Part shown: positions 7,566-15,776 of the stretch, in pieces | Numbering within the stretch: the stretch's first letter is position 1 | Layout of the letters: each line of letters opens with the position of its first letter | Assembly (NCBI GenBank): GCA_046349775.1 | Contig: JAXMBS010000078.1 | Span: 1 to 24,385, forward strand | Direction: 5' to 3' | DNA from: JAEUIG01 sp046349775 | Lineage (GTDB): Bacteria > Planctomycetota > Planctomycetia > Planctomycetales > Planctomycetaceae | Length of the DNA stretch: 24,385 nucleotides | Translations under genes and position numbers: made by a program | Notes under the pieces: generated by a model | Database searches by the model: none | What the model saw: only the letters and a program-made list of their open reading frames with translations | Told to the model about the DNA's origin: nothing

Positions 7566-9377
7566 TCAATCCGCCGACCTGACATTCAGACACGGCTTGT
7601 AGCGCTGCACGAGGCACGCCTGCCAGGCGAGCATTTCGCCGGCACGCGCGGTGACCGGGCGAATCCACAGGCTCAATTTGTCCGGTGCGATGCCGTACAG
7701 ATCAGCATGCTCGCGCCAGAGTTCACAGCGGTTCCGCGCGAATTGCCGTGACAAACGCTTCTGGAGATCGACCGCTTCGCCGACATACAGTTTCCGTGAG
7801 CGGCCGCCGAGCAGATAGACGCCCGTTCCGGAGGGCACCATTCGCGGATCGAATTCCTCAAGTTGCAGCGGCTTGCCGAACCTGGTCGGCGGGGACAGCG
7901 CGGCGGCACGGCGGCGGGCGGCATGCGACTGCTTGCGGAGCTTGAGCGCCGCCCAGCGGTAAACCAGTGAGTTGAAGCCGGGAGCAAATTGCTGAGCGAT
8001 GGCGTCGAACTCGGCCGCAATGTCCGGGTCGCACAGGATTTCATCAAGGCTGGAGGCGCGTTCGTCCTCGAGCAGTTTCTGCCAGGCGATTTCACTGGCG
8101 AATTGAAACTCGTCGCGATCGGCGTCGTCAGGCAGCGTCCGCTCCGTCGTCGAGATCGCCGCCAGCTGCCCTGCCTTTCGCAACCGGAACAGCAGCATGT
8201 TCCACGACCGCGGCTCGCCGACGAGCCCCATGTCGCGGCAGGCGGTGGTGAAATCGGCGTTCAATTCGGGATCGACGACGACCCGGTCGGCCGAAAAGCC
8301 GCGATGCGTGGCCGCGAACGCCTCGACCACACCCGCGATCGTGAGCTCCAGTTGCCGGTTGGATGCGGTGCTCGCATTGCCATCACCAGCAGACGTCGCT
8401 TTCTGCGAGCCGGAGCTGCGCGAACGCCCTTTCTCTTGACGACCGGCTGTTGATGGAGCGCTCACAAGCGGTTCGGCAGAGCCGTCGAGCAGATCGCCGA
8501 CACGGATCGCTTCGAGACGCTGTCGTCCGAGCCGGACGTAGTCTTCAGACAGATCGAATGCGAGGAACTTGCGCCCGAGCTTCTTCGCGACGGCCGTCGT
8601 CGTCCCGCTGCCGGAAAAGGGATCGAGCACCACGGCTCCGGGCTCGGTGCATGTGCGGATAATGCGTCCCAAGAGCTGCTCGGGCATCTGGCAGCCGTGG
8701 AATCCGGCCCGCTCTTTGAAAGTGCCGGCCACGCGCGGAAAGTACCACGTGTCTTCTTCGGGACGGAAGCAGTTCTGAACATCCTGCGGTCGGAGCGTCC
8801 AGGTCCGGTCGTCGTCGCGCGGGCTTTCAACGCCGAGGTTGACCGGCTCATCAGCAGTGAGTTCGCCTACGGCATCCGCCGGACGAATGATCCACGTGTC
8901 GTCGGGCAGCCGTCCGCGCGGGTTCGCGCGCGTGTCGTTATAGACCAGTTGCCGCGCCGAGGGGATGCGGTTTTCCGGTTCGTCTGCGCGGAACGTGAAG
9001 TTTTCCAGATCCTTTACGAAGTGAAAGAGATGTGCGTGCGAGCGAGTGAACTTCTGTTTGCAGTTGACGCCAAACGTGTAGTACCAGATGACCCAGCTCC
9101 GGCAGTGGAAGCCGAGTTTCTGCGACTCGACCTTGAGTTCGGCCGCATACTCATCGCCGATCGCCAGCCAGAACGCACCGTTGCTTTTCAGAATTCGATG
9201 GACGGCCGCGATCCACTCGCCCGACCAGCCGACGTACCGCTGATCGGTAAGCGAGTCCCGGTAAACGTCGTACGAGTAGCCGATGTTGAACGGCGGATCG
9301 GCGAACACGAGGTCGACGGTCCCGGCTTGGAGCCGGTTCATCTCCCGGATGCAGTCGCCGTGCTGAATAGTGTTCAT
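7566..9377 (-). CDS. DNA N4/N6 methyltransferase fused to a C-terminal GIY-YIG domain
   Basis: The 603-residue protein has three parts. Residues 1-290 form a beta-class amino methyltransferase: QHGDCIREM at 5-13, catalytic motif IV DPPF at 27-30, a recognition region at roughly 100-220, then SAM motif I LDPFSGSGTT at 251-260 with FLAFDLSEDYVRLGRQRL. Motif IV before motif I defines the class. A Ser/Gly-rich linker (about 300-340) leads to an unrecognised helical domain (about 345-495). The last 90 residues resemble a GIY-YIG nuclease: GVYLL at 519-523, LYVGEAVDLQKRL at 530-542 with Arg541, and a terminal YKPCLNV. The usual catalytic Glu position appears to be Gln586. No separate restriction gene adjoins it. 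The enzyme methylates adenine or cytosine in an unknown motif; a role for the C-terminal domain is inferred. Confidence 0.9.
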   Translation of the reverse strand: MNTIQHGDCIREMNRLQAGTVDLVFADPPFNIGYSYDVYRDSLTDQRYVGWSGEWIAAVHRILKSNGAFWLAIGDEYAAELKVESQKLGFHCRSWVIWYYTFGVNCKQKFTRSHAHLFHFVKDLENFTFRADEPENRIPSARQLVYNDTRANPRGRLPDDTWIIRPADAVGELTADEPVNLGVESPRDDDRTWTLRPQDVQNCFRPEEDTWYFPRVAGTFKERAGFHGCQMPEQLLGRIIRTCTEPGAVVLDPFSGSGTTTAVAKKLGRKFLAFDLSEDYVRLGRQRLEAIRVGDLLDGSAEPLVSAPSTAGRQEKGRSRSSGSQKATSAGDGNASTASNRQLELTIAGVVEAFAATHRGFSADRVVVDPELNADFTTACRDMGLVGEPRSWNMLLFRLRKAGQLAAISTTERTLPDDADRDEFQFASEIAWQKLLEDERASSLDEILCDPDIAAEFDAIAQQFAPGFNSLVYRWAALKLRKQSHAARRRAAALSPPTRFGKPLQLEEFDPRMVPSGTGVYLLGGRSRKLYVGEAVDLQKRLSRQFARNRCELWREHADLYGIAPDKLSLWIRPVTARAGEMLAWQACLVQRYKPCLNVRSAD

Positions 9378-9405
9378 TGGGTGGTCCGAGACATCAATAT
9401 AAGAA

Positions 9406-9434
9406 CACCCCGGCCGCTCCGTCGGGCCGGGGTG
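9406..9434 (-). terminator. Candidate terminator between nrdJ and the methyltransferase gene
   Basis: A perfect 10-bp stem pairs CACCCCGGCC (9406-9415) with GGCCGGGGTG (9425-9434) across a 9-nt loop. Read on the minus strand it is followed by TTCTTATATTG, a weak T-rich tail. It lies about 180 bp after the nrdJ stop and 29 bp before the methyltransferase start, so it could end the nrdJ transcript or fold in the methyltransferase leader. Confidence 0.6.
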
Positions 9435-9527
9435 CCATCGCGTGAGGGCCGCTACTCCGTCGGCGGCGTCTCAGGCTGGGTTGTCGGTTGTCTCAGTGTC
9501 GGACGTGAGTGTCCACTCTTCGTTCGT

Positions 9528-9577
9528 GCCAAGCAGAGCTTGGCGGCAGTGCGTTCCCAAGCCGGAGCTTGGGAACG
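9528..9577. repeat. REP-like pair of perfect hairpins
   Basis: Two hairpins stand side by side. The first is GCCAAGC-AGA-GCTTGGC at 9528-9544. The second is CGTTCCCAAGC-CGGA-GCTTGGGAACG at 9552-9577, an 11-bp perfect stem with a tetraloop. Both loops are flanked by the same CAAGC/GCTTG core, so the hairpins are related to each other. They lie in the 239-bp gap after nrdJ. No T tract follows, so they resemble repetitive extragenic palindromes more than terminators. Confidence 0.65.
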
Positions 9578-9616
9578 AGGCGTGCCGAAAACCAACAACC
9601 GATCACCGAAGAATCT

Positions 9617-12600
9617 TTAGCTGCACCCCATGCTCGCGCCGCAGTTGTGGCACAGGTAGCAGTTGCCGTTGCGGACCGTGATCGCGCCGCAGTTGTCGCA
9701 CGCCGGAGCGTCCGACTGGAACGTCGCGAACTGCTGGCTCCGCGACGTCACCGCCAGGTCGGCGGCAGCCGAGTACTGGCCTGGCGCTGCCACCGACGGC
9801 AGGGAGGCCGCCGCCGGCTGCCGGGACGGTGCGAATCCGATCGTTCGCGGAGCGGCGACTGCTGTCGCCACTGCGGTTCGCGGAACATTGTGCTCGGTCA
9901 GCACCTGCTCAATCGCCTGCACCGCACCGGTGGCACTGCTGTCGGTCGCCGGCTCGCGCTGCGGGGCGTTCGCTTCGCGGTAGCCGGGGATGAATTGCAT
10001 TCCCAGCCAGCGGAAGATGTAGTCCGGCACGCTCTTGGCGATCGGGATGTCCGGGTTCTTCGTGAAGCCGGACGGTTCGAACCGCATGTGGCTGAACTTG
10101 TCGACCAGCGCCTTCAGCGGCACGCCGTACTGCAGGGCCAGTGAGGTCAGCGTGCCGATGACGTCCATCAGCCCGCCGACCGTCGAGCCTTCCTTCGCCA
10201 TCGTGATGAACAGTTCGCCGGGGGAACCATCGTCGAACAGACCGACGGTGATGTACCCCTCGTGCGTGCCGACGGAGAACTTGTGCGTCAACGACTGACG
10301 CGTCTCCGCCAGGTGGCGCCGAACCGGACCACGCGGCACGGCCGCGACGTCATCCTGGCTGCGGGCCTCGGACGTCTGGCCCTTCCTCTTCCGGTCGCCT
10401 TCTTTCGACGTCGCCAACGGCTGTGACTGCTTCGAGCCGTCGCGATAGATGGCGAGCGCCTTCAGGCCGAGCTTCCAGCCTTCAATGTAGGCCTGCTCGA
10501 TGTCCTCGACGGTCGACTCCGCCGGCATGTTGACCGTCTTGGAGATCGCTCCCGACAGGAACGGCTGGGCGGCCGCCATCATCGTGACGTGCGCCTGCCA
10601 ACTGATCGTCCGGGTGCCCTTCGCCGCCTTGAACGCACAGTCGAACACGGGCAGGTGATCGGACTTGAGGCCCGGCGCGCCTTCGATGGTCTCCTCGCTT
10701 TCGAGATACGCGAGGATGCCTTCGATCTCGGGCTGGTCGTAGCCCAGCGACTTGAGCGCCACCGGCACCGTGCGGTTGATGATCTTCATCATGCCGCCGC
10801 CGGCGAGCTGCTTGTACTTCACGAGGGCGATGTCCGGCTCGATGCCGGTCGTGTCGCAGTCCATCATGAACGCGATCGTGCCGGTCGGGGCGAGGACGGT
10901 TGCCTGCGCGTTCCGATAGCCGTAGCGGCGGCCGGACTGCAGGCACTCGTTCCACGTCTGCCGGGCCGCGTCCTTGAGGTAGCGCGGGCAGGCGGGGTCT
11001 TCTCCACCGCGTCGCGGTGCATCTGCATGACGTCGAGCACGGCTGCTCGTTGTCACGATACCCGCAACGGCCCCATGTTGGTCATGGTTTCGCTGGACGT
11101 CAGGTAACCCTGGCCGTTCAACAGCCGCCGTCAGTGCAGATGCCGCGCCGGCGTCGCTGTCGTACGGGATGCCCATCGACATCAGGCATGCCGCCGAGGT
11201 TCGCGTAGCCCAGCTCCCAGCGCGGAACAGGTGCGAGTTCTCGGCAATCGTCGGCGTCGGATAGCTGGCGTGGTCAACCAGGATTTCCTGAGCCGAGGTA
11301 GATCGCGCAGGGCGCGGCGGAACCGCTCGACGTCGAACGTCCCATCCTCACGCTGCATCTTCTTGAGGTTGATGTTGGAGAGGTTGCAGGCCGTATCGTC
11401 GAGGAACATGTACCGCTGCACGGATTCGAGGCGCTGATCGGCCCCGACTTGCAGGTGCGCCAATTGTTGATTGTCGTCTCGTACTGCAGGCCCGGATCGC
11501 CGCAATACCAGGTGCCTTCGGCAATCTCCCGCATGAGCTGGAGGCCGGATACGTCGGACCTCGCGCTTGGGATCGGTGACCCAGTGCGTCGTCCAGTCTC
11601 GCCATTCTCGACCGCCTGCATGAACTGGTCGCTCACGCGGATCGACAGGTTGGCATTCTGGAACATGATCGACGAGTACGCTTCGCCGTTGAAGTTGGCT
11701 TCGTACTCGCCGCTGTCGATCAGGTGCGGGCCTTCTTCTCCTTGGCCTTGCACTGGATGAATTCGCGGACATCCGGATGCCGTCCTTGATCGACTGCATC
11801 TTGGCCGCACGGCGGGTCTTGCCGCCGGACTTCACCACCGCCGCAATCTGGTCGTACACCCGCATGAACGACAGCGGGCCGGACGGCGTGCCGCCGCCGG
11901 ACAGCTTCTCGCGGCTGGAGCGGATTGACGAGATGTCTGTCCCCGTGCCGGAGCCGAACTTGAACAGCATGGCTTCCGAGGCGGCCAGCCGCATGATCGA
12001 CTCCATGTTGTCGTCGACCGACTGGATGAAGCACGCCGACGCCTGCGGATACTCGTACGGCGACTCCGGCCGCTGGACGTTTTTCGTCTGCGGATCCCAG
12101 TAATAGTTGCCGCGGCAGCCTTTGACGCCGTACTGATGGTACAGGCCGACGTTGAACCATACGGGGGAATTGAACGCCCCGTGCTGATGCAGGCACAGCC
12201 ACGCCAGCTCGCGGTAGAAGTTTTCGCCGTCCTCGGCGGACGCGAAATAGCCGTCTTCAATGCCCCAATCGGCGATCGTGCGTGCGACCCGGTGAATCAC
12301 CTGGCGGACGCTGGTCTCGCGTTCGGGAGTGCCTGGTTCCCCATAGAAGTACTTGGAGACGACGACGTTGGTCGCCAGCGCGCTCCAGCTCTTGGGGACT
12401 TCGCATTCGGTCTGCTCGAACAGCACCTTGCCGTTTTCGTCTTTGATCTGGGCCGTGCGGCGGTCCCATTCGACCGTCTCAAACGGCTCCTCATCGACCG
12501 GACAGAAGTACGGTTCGACCTGTAGAGCCTCCACGGTCTCCGGCTCGGTTCGTCGCGATCCGTTCGTGTGTTGCAAGCCAATTCCCTTCCCATTGTGCAT
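9617..12600 (-). CDS. nrdJ: Adenosylcobalamin-dependent ribonucleotide reductase (class II), frameshifted in this sequence
   Basis: Class II reductase reduces ribonucleotides to deoxyribonucleotides using adenosylcobalamin and needs no oxygen. The N-terminal part, intact from 12600 to about 11781, includes FGSGTGTDISSIRSSREKLSGGG. The C-terminal part, intact from about 10995 to 9617, includes APTGTIAFMMDCDTTGIEPD, TVNMPAESTVEDI and the cysteine-rich tail CDNCG...CYLCHNCGASMGC. Between them, conserved pieces (HPDVREFI, YEANFNGEAYSS, IAEGTWYCGDPG, YMFLDDTACNL, AQEILVDHASYP) appear in alternating frames, needing at least ten small indels, mostly losses. Conservation between indels suggests consensus error rather than a dead gene. 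The ATG at 12600 follows GGAGAGG; frames open further to 12642. The promoter carries NrdR-like boxes. Confidence 0.93.
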
Positions 12601-12606
12601 CGTGCA

Positions 12607-12613
12607 CCTCTCC
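12607..12613 (-). promoter_or_regulatory. Shine-Dalgarno site of nrdJ
   Basis: On the minus strand GGAGAGG ends 6 nt before the ATG at 12600. It favours that ATG (MHNGKGIG) over the alternative in-frame starts at 12615 and 12642. Confidence 0.65.
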
Positions 12614-12787
12614 ATGTCAGTCAGGTTCCTGCGCGCGGCCACCTCCCACAGGCGGCCGAAACCCGCGCAACACCGAGCCTCACGATCCCTGTGAATCGAC
12701 TGCGCACGCGGTGGCCCGGACGTATCTCTGTATCGACGGGAGAGCCTGGAGACGTGTACAGAAATCCAGAGAGTGAACGCCCATTTC

Positions 12788-12834
12788 GCACAATAGATTG
12801 TACGAAAAGTCGTTCAAGACGCAACATCTTGTGA
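12788..12834 (-). promoter_or_regulatory. nrdJ promoter overlapped by two NrdR-box-like sites
   Basis: Two imperfect palindromes lie at 12788-12803 (GCACAATAGATTGTAC) and 12819-12834 (ACGCAACATCTTGTGA). Each matches about 12 of 16 positions of the NrdR box consensus (acaCwAtATaTwGtgt). Their centres are 31 bp apart, the three-turn spacing known for NrdR operators. On the minus strand a promoter overlaps them: TTGCGT (12824-12819) as -35, a 16-bp spacer, and TACAAT (12802-12797) as -10. Box 1 covers the -10 and box 2 the -35, as expected for a repressor sensing dATP/ATP. The predicted leader to nrdJ is about 190 nt. Confidence 0.72.
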
Positions 12835-13002
12835 CTCGGACGGCCGCGTTATAAACCGCGTTCCGAAGTTGTCAAGAGTGGGAATGGTCGTTCCGAGGCC
12901 GACCTGACGTCCCGCTGCTCCCAAGTTCCAGTCGCCGAACGGTTAAAGTCGCGTGAAGATTTTTGTGAATTCCAAACCGCGCTCAGGCGATCGCTGAGGG
13001 GC
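12835..13002. other. Non-coding gap between the nrdJ promoter and the repeat element
   Basis: The full gap between nrdJ and the aldolase gene is about 630 bp. Apart from the nrdJ leader and promoter (12601-12834) and the periodic inverted repeat (13003-13216), this middle part shows no credible coding frame, RNA gene or palindrome. Confidence 0.5.
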
Positions 13003-13216
13003 AACCACGGAACACACGGAAGTCACGGAAAGGAACCGCGAAAGACGCGAAAGGAACGAAAAACAGGCGCTCGATCGCAGAGCAGACCGCTAAGCGACGC
13101 TAATGAACGCTGATTCGTGGCACTCCTGTTCTGGCATCCGCCTCCAACCCATTAGCGCGTATGGGCCTTGATCAGCGGTCCTTCCCTTTCGCCGTTTTCG
13201 CGTCTTTCGCGGTTCC
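13003..13216. repeat. Large periodic inverted-repeat element (9-bp units)
   Basis: The left arm is a tandem of 9-bp units: AACCACGGA (13003), ACACACGGA (13012), AGTCACGGA (13021), a 3-bp AAG slip, GAACCGCGA (13033), AAGACGCGA (13042) and AAGGAACGA (13051). A perfect 21-bp inverted copy of 13032-13052 lies at 13196-13216. Between the arms, CGCTAA/CGCTGA-type units also face each other (around 13088-13115 and 13150-13180). The element ends 14 bp before the aldolase stop, on the downstream side of that gene, and lies upstream of nrdJ. Confidence 0.8.
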
Positions 13217-13229
13217 TTCCTTCTCGCGG

Positions 13230-14015
13230 TTAGCTTTTAGTCGGGAACAGTTGCTTGAAGGTGGCCTTCGTTGCCTGGACGCCGGCGTTGAGCAGGCGAA
13301 CGTCGTTTGTTGGCGAAATCAGCGTGCAGCCTTTTTCGATCGACATGGCCGCGTGTTCGGGGGTCGGTGTGACCGCGCCCCAGTGTTTTCCATGCTTTTT
13401 GCAGGCGGCGGAGACGCGGTCGATCGCGGCCAGGCAGTCGGGATGCATGAACTGCCCCGGGATCCCCAGCACCTGGCTGAGGTCCGCCGGCCCGACGAAC
13501 AACAGGTCGACCCCCTCGATCGCAGCGATGGCCTCACACTCCTCAACGGCCTGTTTGGTCTCGATCTGAATCGCCACGAACGTGTTCTCGTTCGCCGACC
13601 GACATAAATCGGCCGCTCCCATCAGACCGAACCGGCCGTCGTACCCGCCGGCGTTCAGTCCGCGATAGCCGCGCGGCACGTACTTCGCCCACTGGACGAA
13701 TTGTTCCGCCTGAGCCGCCGTGAAAATCTGCGCCGCCATGATGCCGTCGATCCCCGACTCCAGGCACCGCGTGACCAGCGCGTAGTCGGTTGGCGGAATC
13801 CGCACGAAGCTCCCGATCCCCACGCTGCGGGCCGCCATTGCCGAAATCTCGACGTCGCTGATCGACAGCCCGCTGTGTTCCAGATCCATCCAGACGCCGT
13901 CGAACCCGCCGTGGTTTCCCAGCGACAGGATCATGTTGTGGTGATACATGCGGCCGACACCGGCAATGATCAGCCGGTCGCCGCGTAAAATCCGCTGCTT
14001 GAAGGAGTCGGGCAT
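13230..14015 (-). CDS. HpcH/HpaI-family aldolase
   Basis: The 261-residue protein belongs to the HpcH/HpaI (2-keto-3-deoxy acid) class II aldolases, which cleave or form 2-keto-hydroxy acids with a divalent metal. It is a single TIM barrel without a signal peptide. Landmarks are FDGVWMDLEHSGLS (about 36-49), FVRIPPTDYALVTRCLESGIDGIMAAQI, PRGYRGLN, the metal ligand Glu in IQIETKQAVE, and the ligand Asp in LFVGPADLSQVLGIPGQ. A frame is open to 14225, but the ATG at 14015 (MPDSFKQRIL) fits the family start, and the upstream 70 residues overlap a hairpin repeat. No ribosome-binding site is obvious. The substrate is not predictable; 4-hydroxy-2-oxoheptanedioate and 2-dehydro-3-deoxyglucarate types are both possible. 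Confidence 0.9.
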   Translation of the reverse strand: MPDSFKQRILRGDRLIIAGVGRMYHHNMILSLGNHGGFDGVWMDLEHSGLSISDVEISAMAARSVGIGSFVRIPPTDYALVTRCLESGIDGIMAAQIFTAAQAEQFVQWAKYVPRGYRGLNAGGYDGRFGLMGAADLCRSANENTFVAIQIETKQAVEECEAIAAIEGVDLLFVGPADLSQVLGIPGQFMHPDCLAAIDRVSAACKKHGKHWGAVTPTPEHAAMSIEKGCTLISPTNDVRLLNAGVQATKATFKQLFPTKS

Positions 14016-14073
14016 GGGAGTCAGTTTGTCCGTTTGTCGATCGTCAGAGTCATCGGGATGCCGATTGTCACTC

Positions 14074-14106
14074 GCCACGCCCTTCGCGAATCGTGAAGGG
14101 CGTGGC
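14074..14106. repeat. Perfect REP-like hairpin
   Basis: GCCACGCCCTTC (14074-14085) pairs with GAAGGGCGTGGC (14095-14106), 12 bp without mismatch. A G-T wobble and two more C-G pairs extend the stem, leaving an AAT loop. It lies 59 bp upstream of the aldolase start in a divergent gap. With no T tract on either side, it resembles a dispersed palindrome rather than a terminator. Confidence 0.65.
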
Positions 14107-14217
14107 ATCCGCGGCGCTCGCCTCGCAGCGTAGCACGCTGACGCCCGCCGTCCCACTGTTCGGAACACCGGACGAGGGGACGCTGACGATCGGAGTGGGT
14201 GATACACTGCTCGACGC

Positions 14218-14276
14218 AGTGGCAAAGTGGCAGAGTGGCAAAGACGGCTGTGTTGGAAATCACTTTGTCACTTGCC
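14218..14276. repeat. Periodic inverted-repeat element (8-bp AGTGGCAR units)
   Basis: Three tandem 8-bp units (AGTGGCAA, AGTGGCAG, AGTGGCAA; 14218-14241) are followed, after 17 bp, by an inverted counterpart CACTTTGTCACTTGCC (14261-14276). It ends 21 bp before the start of the Gfo/Idh-like gene and so lies in its leader or promoter. Confidence 0.65.
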
Positions 14277-14297
14277 TGACCGCTGACAGCGTAACAA

Positions 14298-15700
14298 ATG
14301 AACTTCGTCCTCCTCGGCGATGATCCGGTCTGCCTGCCGCTGCTGCGGGCGATCGCTCGTGCGCCGGAGCACGATCTGACACTCGCCGCCCATGCCGGCG
14401 ATCTTTGGCCCGAGGTCGCTGCGATCTTTCCTCACGCACGGATTGGGGCCGACTGGCAGGCATTGCTCATCGAACCGGGCGTCACGGCGGTGATCGTTGC
14501 GGGACATTCGCCGGTGGTGCTGGAGGGAGCGAAGTCGCTGGCGCGGGCTGGAATCCCGCTGGCGGTCTTTCCCGACGTGCGACAGACGTCGAGCTTTGTC
14601 TATGAGCTGTGGCCGATCGAAGACGAGCCGCACAAAGCTCATTCCATTATGGCGGCATGCGATTCACGATGTCGTCGGCTTTCCGCGAGCAATCGCGGAG
14701 TCGGCCCCTGCAATTCCTGCAATATGAACGCGCGGCTTCCGCAGGATCCAGATGGTCGCCTGTCGAGGCGAGTTCGAGGAATTCGCTCCTCGATGACGCC
14801 GACCTGTTGCGCCAACTCGGCGGCGACTATTCGCGGGTGACCTGCCGTGCCATTCGGCTGTCTGGCGATCGGATCGCGATGTTGTCGGTCACGCTCGCTG
14901 GCGACGGACTGCCCGAGGCGACCTGGCGACTGTCCGTCGGCAATGGACGGCGACCCTCCCGATTGACGTTCACCTGCAAGGGCAGGCGGATCGCTCAGCG
15001 TGGACCCGTCGCCCAAATGCCGGCCGACGGCCAGCCGGCGGATGCCGGACTGCGCTGGCTGGAGATCGTGGAGCAACGGCTCTCACCGTCAAGCGACGTT
15101 CCGCGCTGGTCTGAAGTCATCCGCGCGTTCGACATTGTCGACGCGGCGCGCCGATCGATCCGACGGAAGCGAACCATCGAAATCGGTTCGGAAGCAATCT
15201 CCGAAGTTCGCCAATTCAAATCGCTGATGACGGCCGCCGGCTGCGGCGTCCTGACATACACGCTGTTCGGCGTGATCGCGGCGTTGCTGATCGGGGCCGT
15301 CGCCGATCCGCGCGATGCCGCTCAGCGGCGTGCCGCAGCGGCGGGTTTCATTGTCCGGGCCGACGAATTCGTCGCGGACAGCGCCAATCTGACGCAAGAG
15401 GGTGCAGCGCACGTGGAGGAGATTGCCCCGCGACTCTGGCAGACGACGGCCGATGTCATCATTGAACCGGCCGTCCCCGGCAACGCGGCCGTCGACGGAG
15501 CGCGGCAATCCACAGTGGAGCACGCGCTGGAAACCGCCGACGCTGCCAAAGTCGCCGGCCGCGTCGTCATTCGACCACTGACGGGGGATTGGTTCGAGCA
15601 CGCCATGCTAGGTGTCTGGGCCATCGTGTTCGCCCCGTTGGTCATCCTGCTCGCGCTGCAGCTGTTGGGGTTGGCGGCGCGACGGACCGATGGTCCGTAG
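14298..15700 (+). CDS. Gfo/Idh/MocA-like protein with C-terminal membrane domain, frameshifted
   Basis: The N-terminus (MNFVLLGDDPVCLPLLRAIA, then DWQALLIEPGVTAVIVAGHSP) reads as a Rossmann domain of the Gfo/Idh/MocA oxidoreductase type, followed by FVYELWPIEDEPHKA. The frame then changes at about 14640 to give LIPLWRHAIHDVVGFPRAIAES. It changes again at about 14705 to LQFLQYERA and LLDDADLLRQLGGDYSRV, which stays open to 15700. Two small indels are therefore needed to make one protein of about 465 residues. The C-terminal third has a helix around GVLTYTLFGVIAALLIGAVA, a soluble loop of about 100 residues and a final helix AMLGVWAIVFAPLVILLALQLL, so it is probably membrane-anchored. Catalytic residues could not be confirmed; activity is unknown. 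Confidence 0.75.
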
Positions 15701-15776
15701 CTCCCGCCGTCGTCGCGGCGTGTGCGAAGCCGCCAGAGGACGGCGGTGACGCCGCGAGGCGGGTCAGCACGGCCGA

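Noticed and set aside
9406..9434. Part of a tRNA gene
   Set aside because: The strong hairpin stands alone; no D-arm, anticodon arm or T-arm with GTTCGANNC could be fitted. No tRNA was found elsewhere in the window.
8697..9620. Plus-strand frame of 307 codons opposite the methyltransferase
   Set aside because: The opposite strand carries the clear DPPF and SAM motifs; this frame is a GC-driven shadow.
11182..12642. Treating the two large minus-strand frames at 9617-11182 and 11182-12642 as two separate genes
   Set aside because: Both are pieces of one NrdJ protein whose middle lies in alternating frames.
12601..12790. Possible adenosylcobalamin riboswitch in the nrdJ leader
   Set aside because: A GCCAC-like string occurs, but I could not find the conserved B12-box pairing or the surrounding helices.
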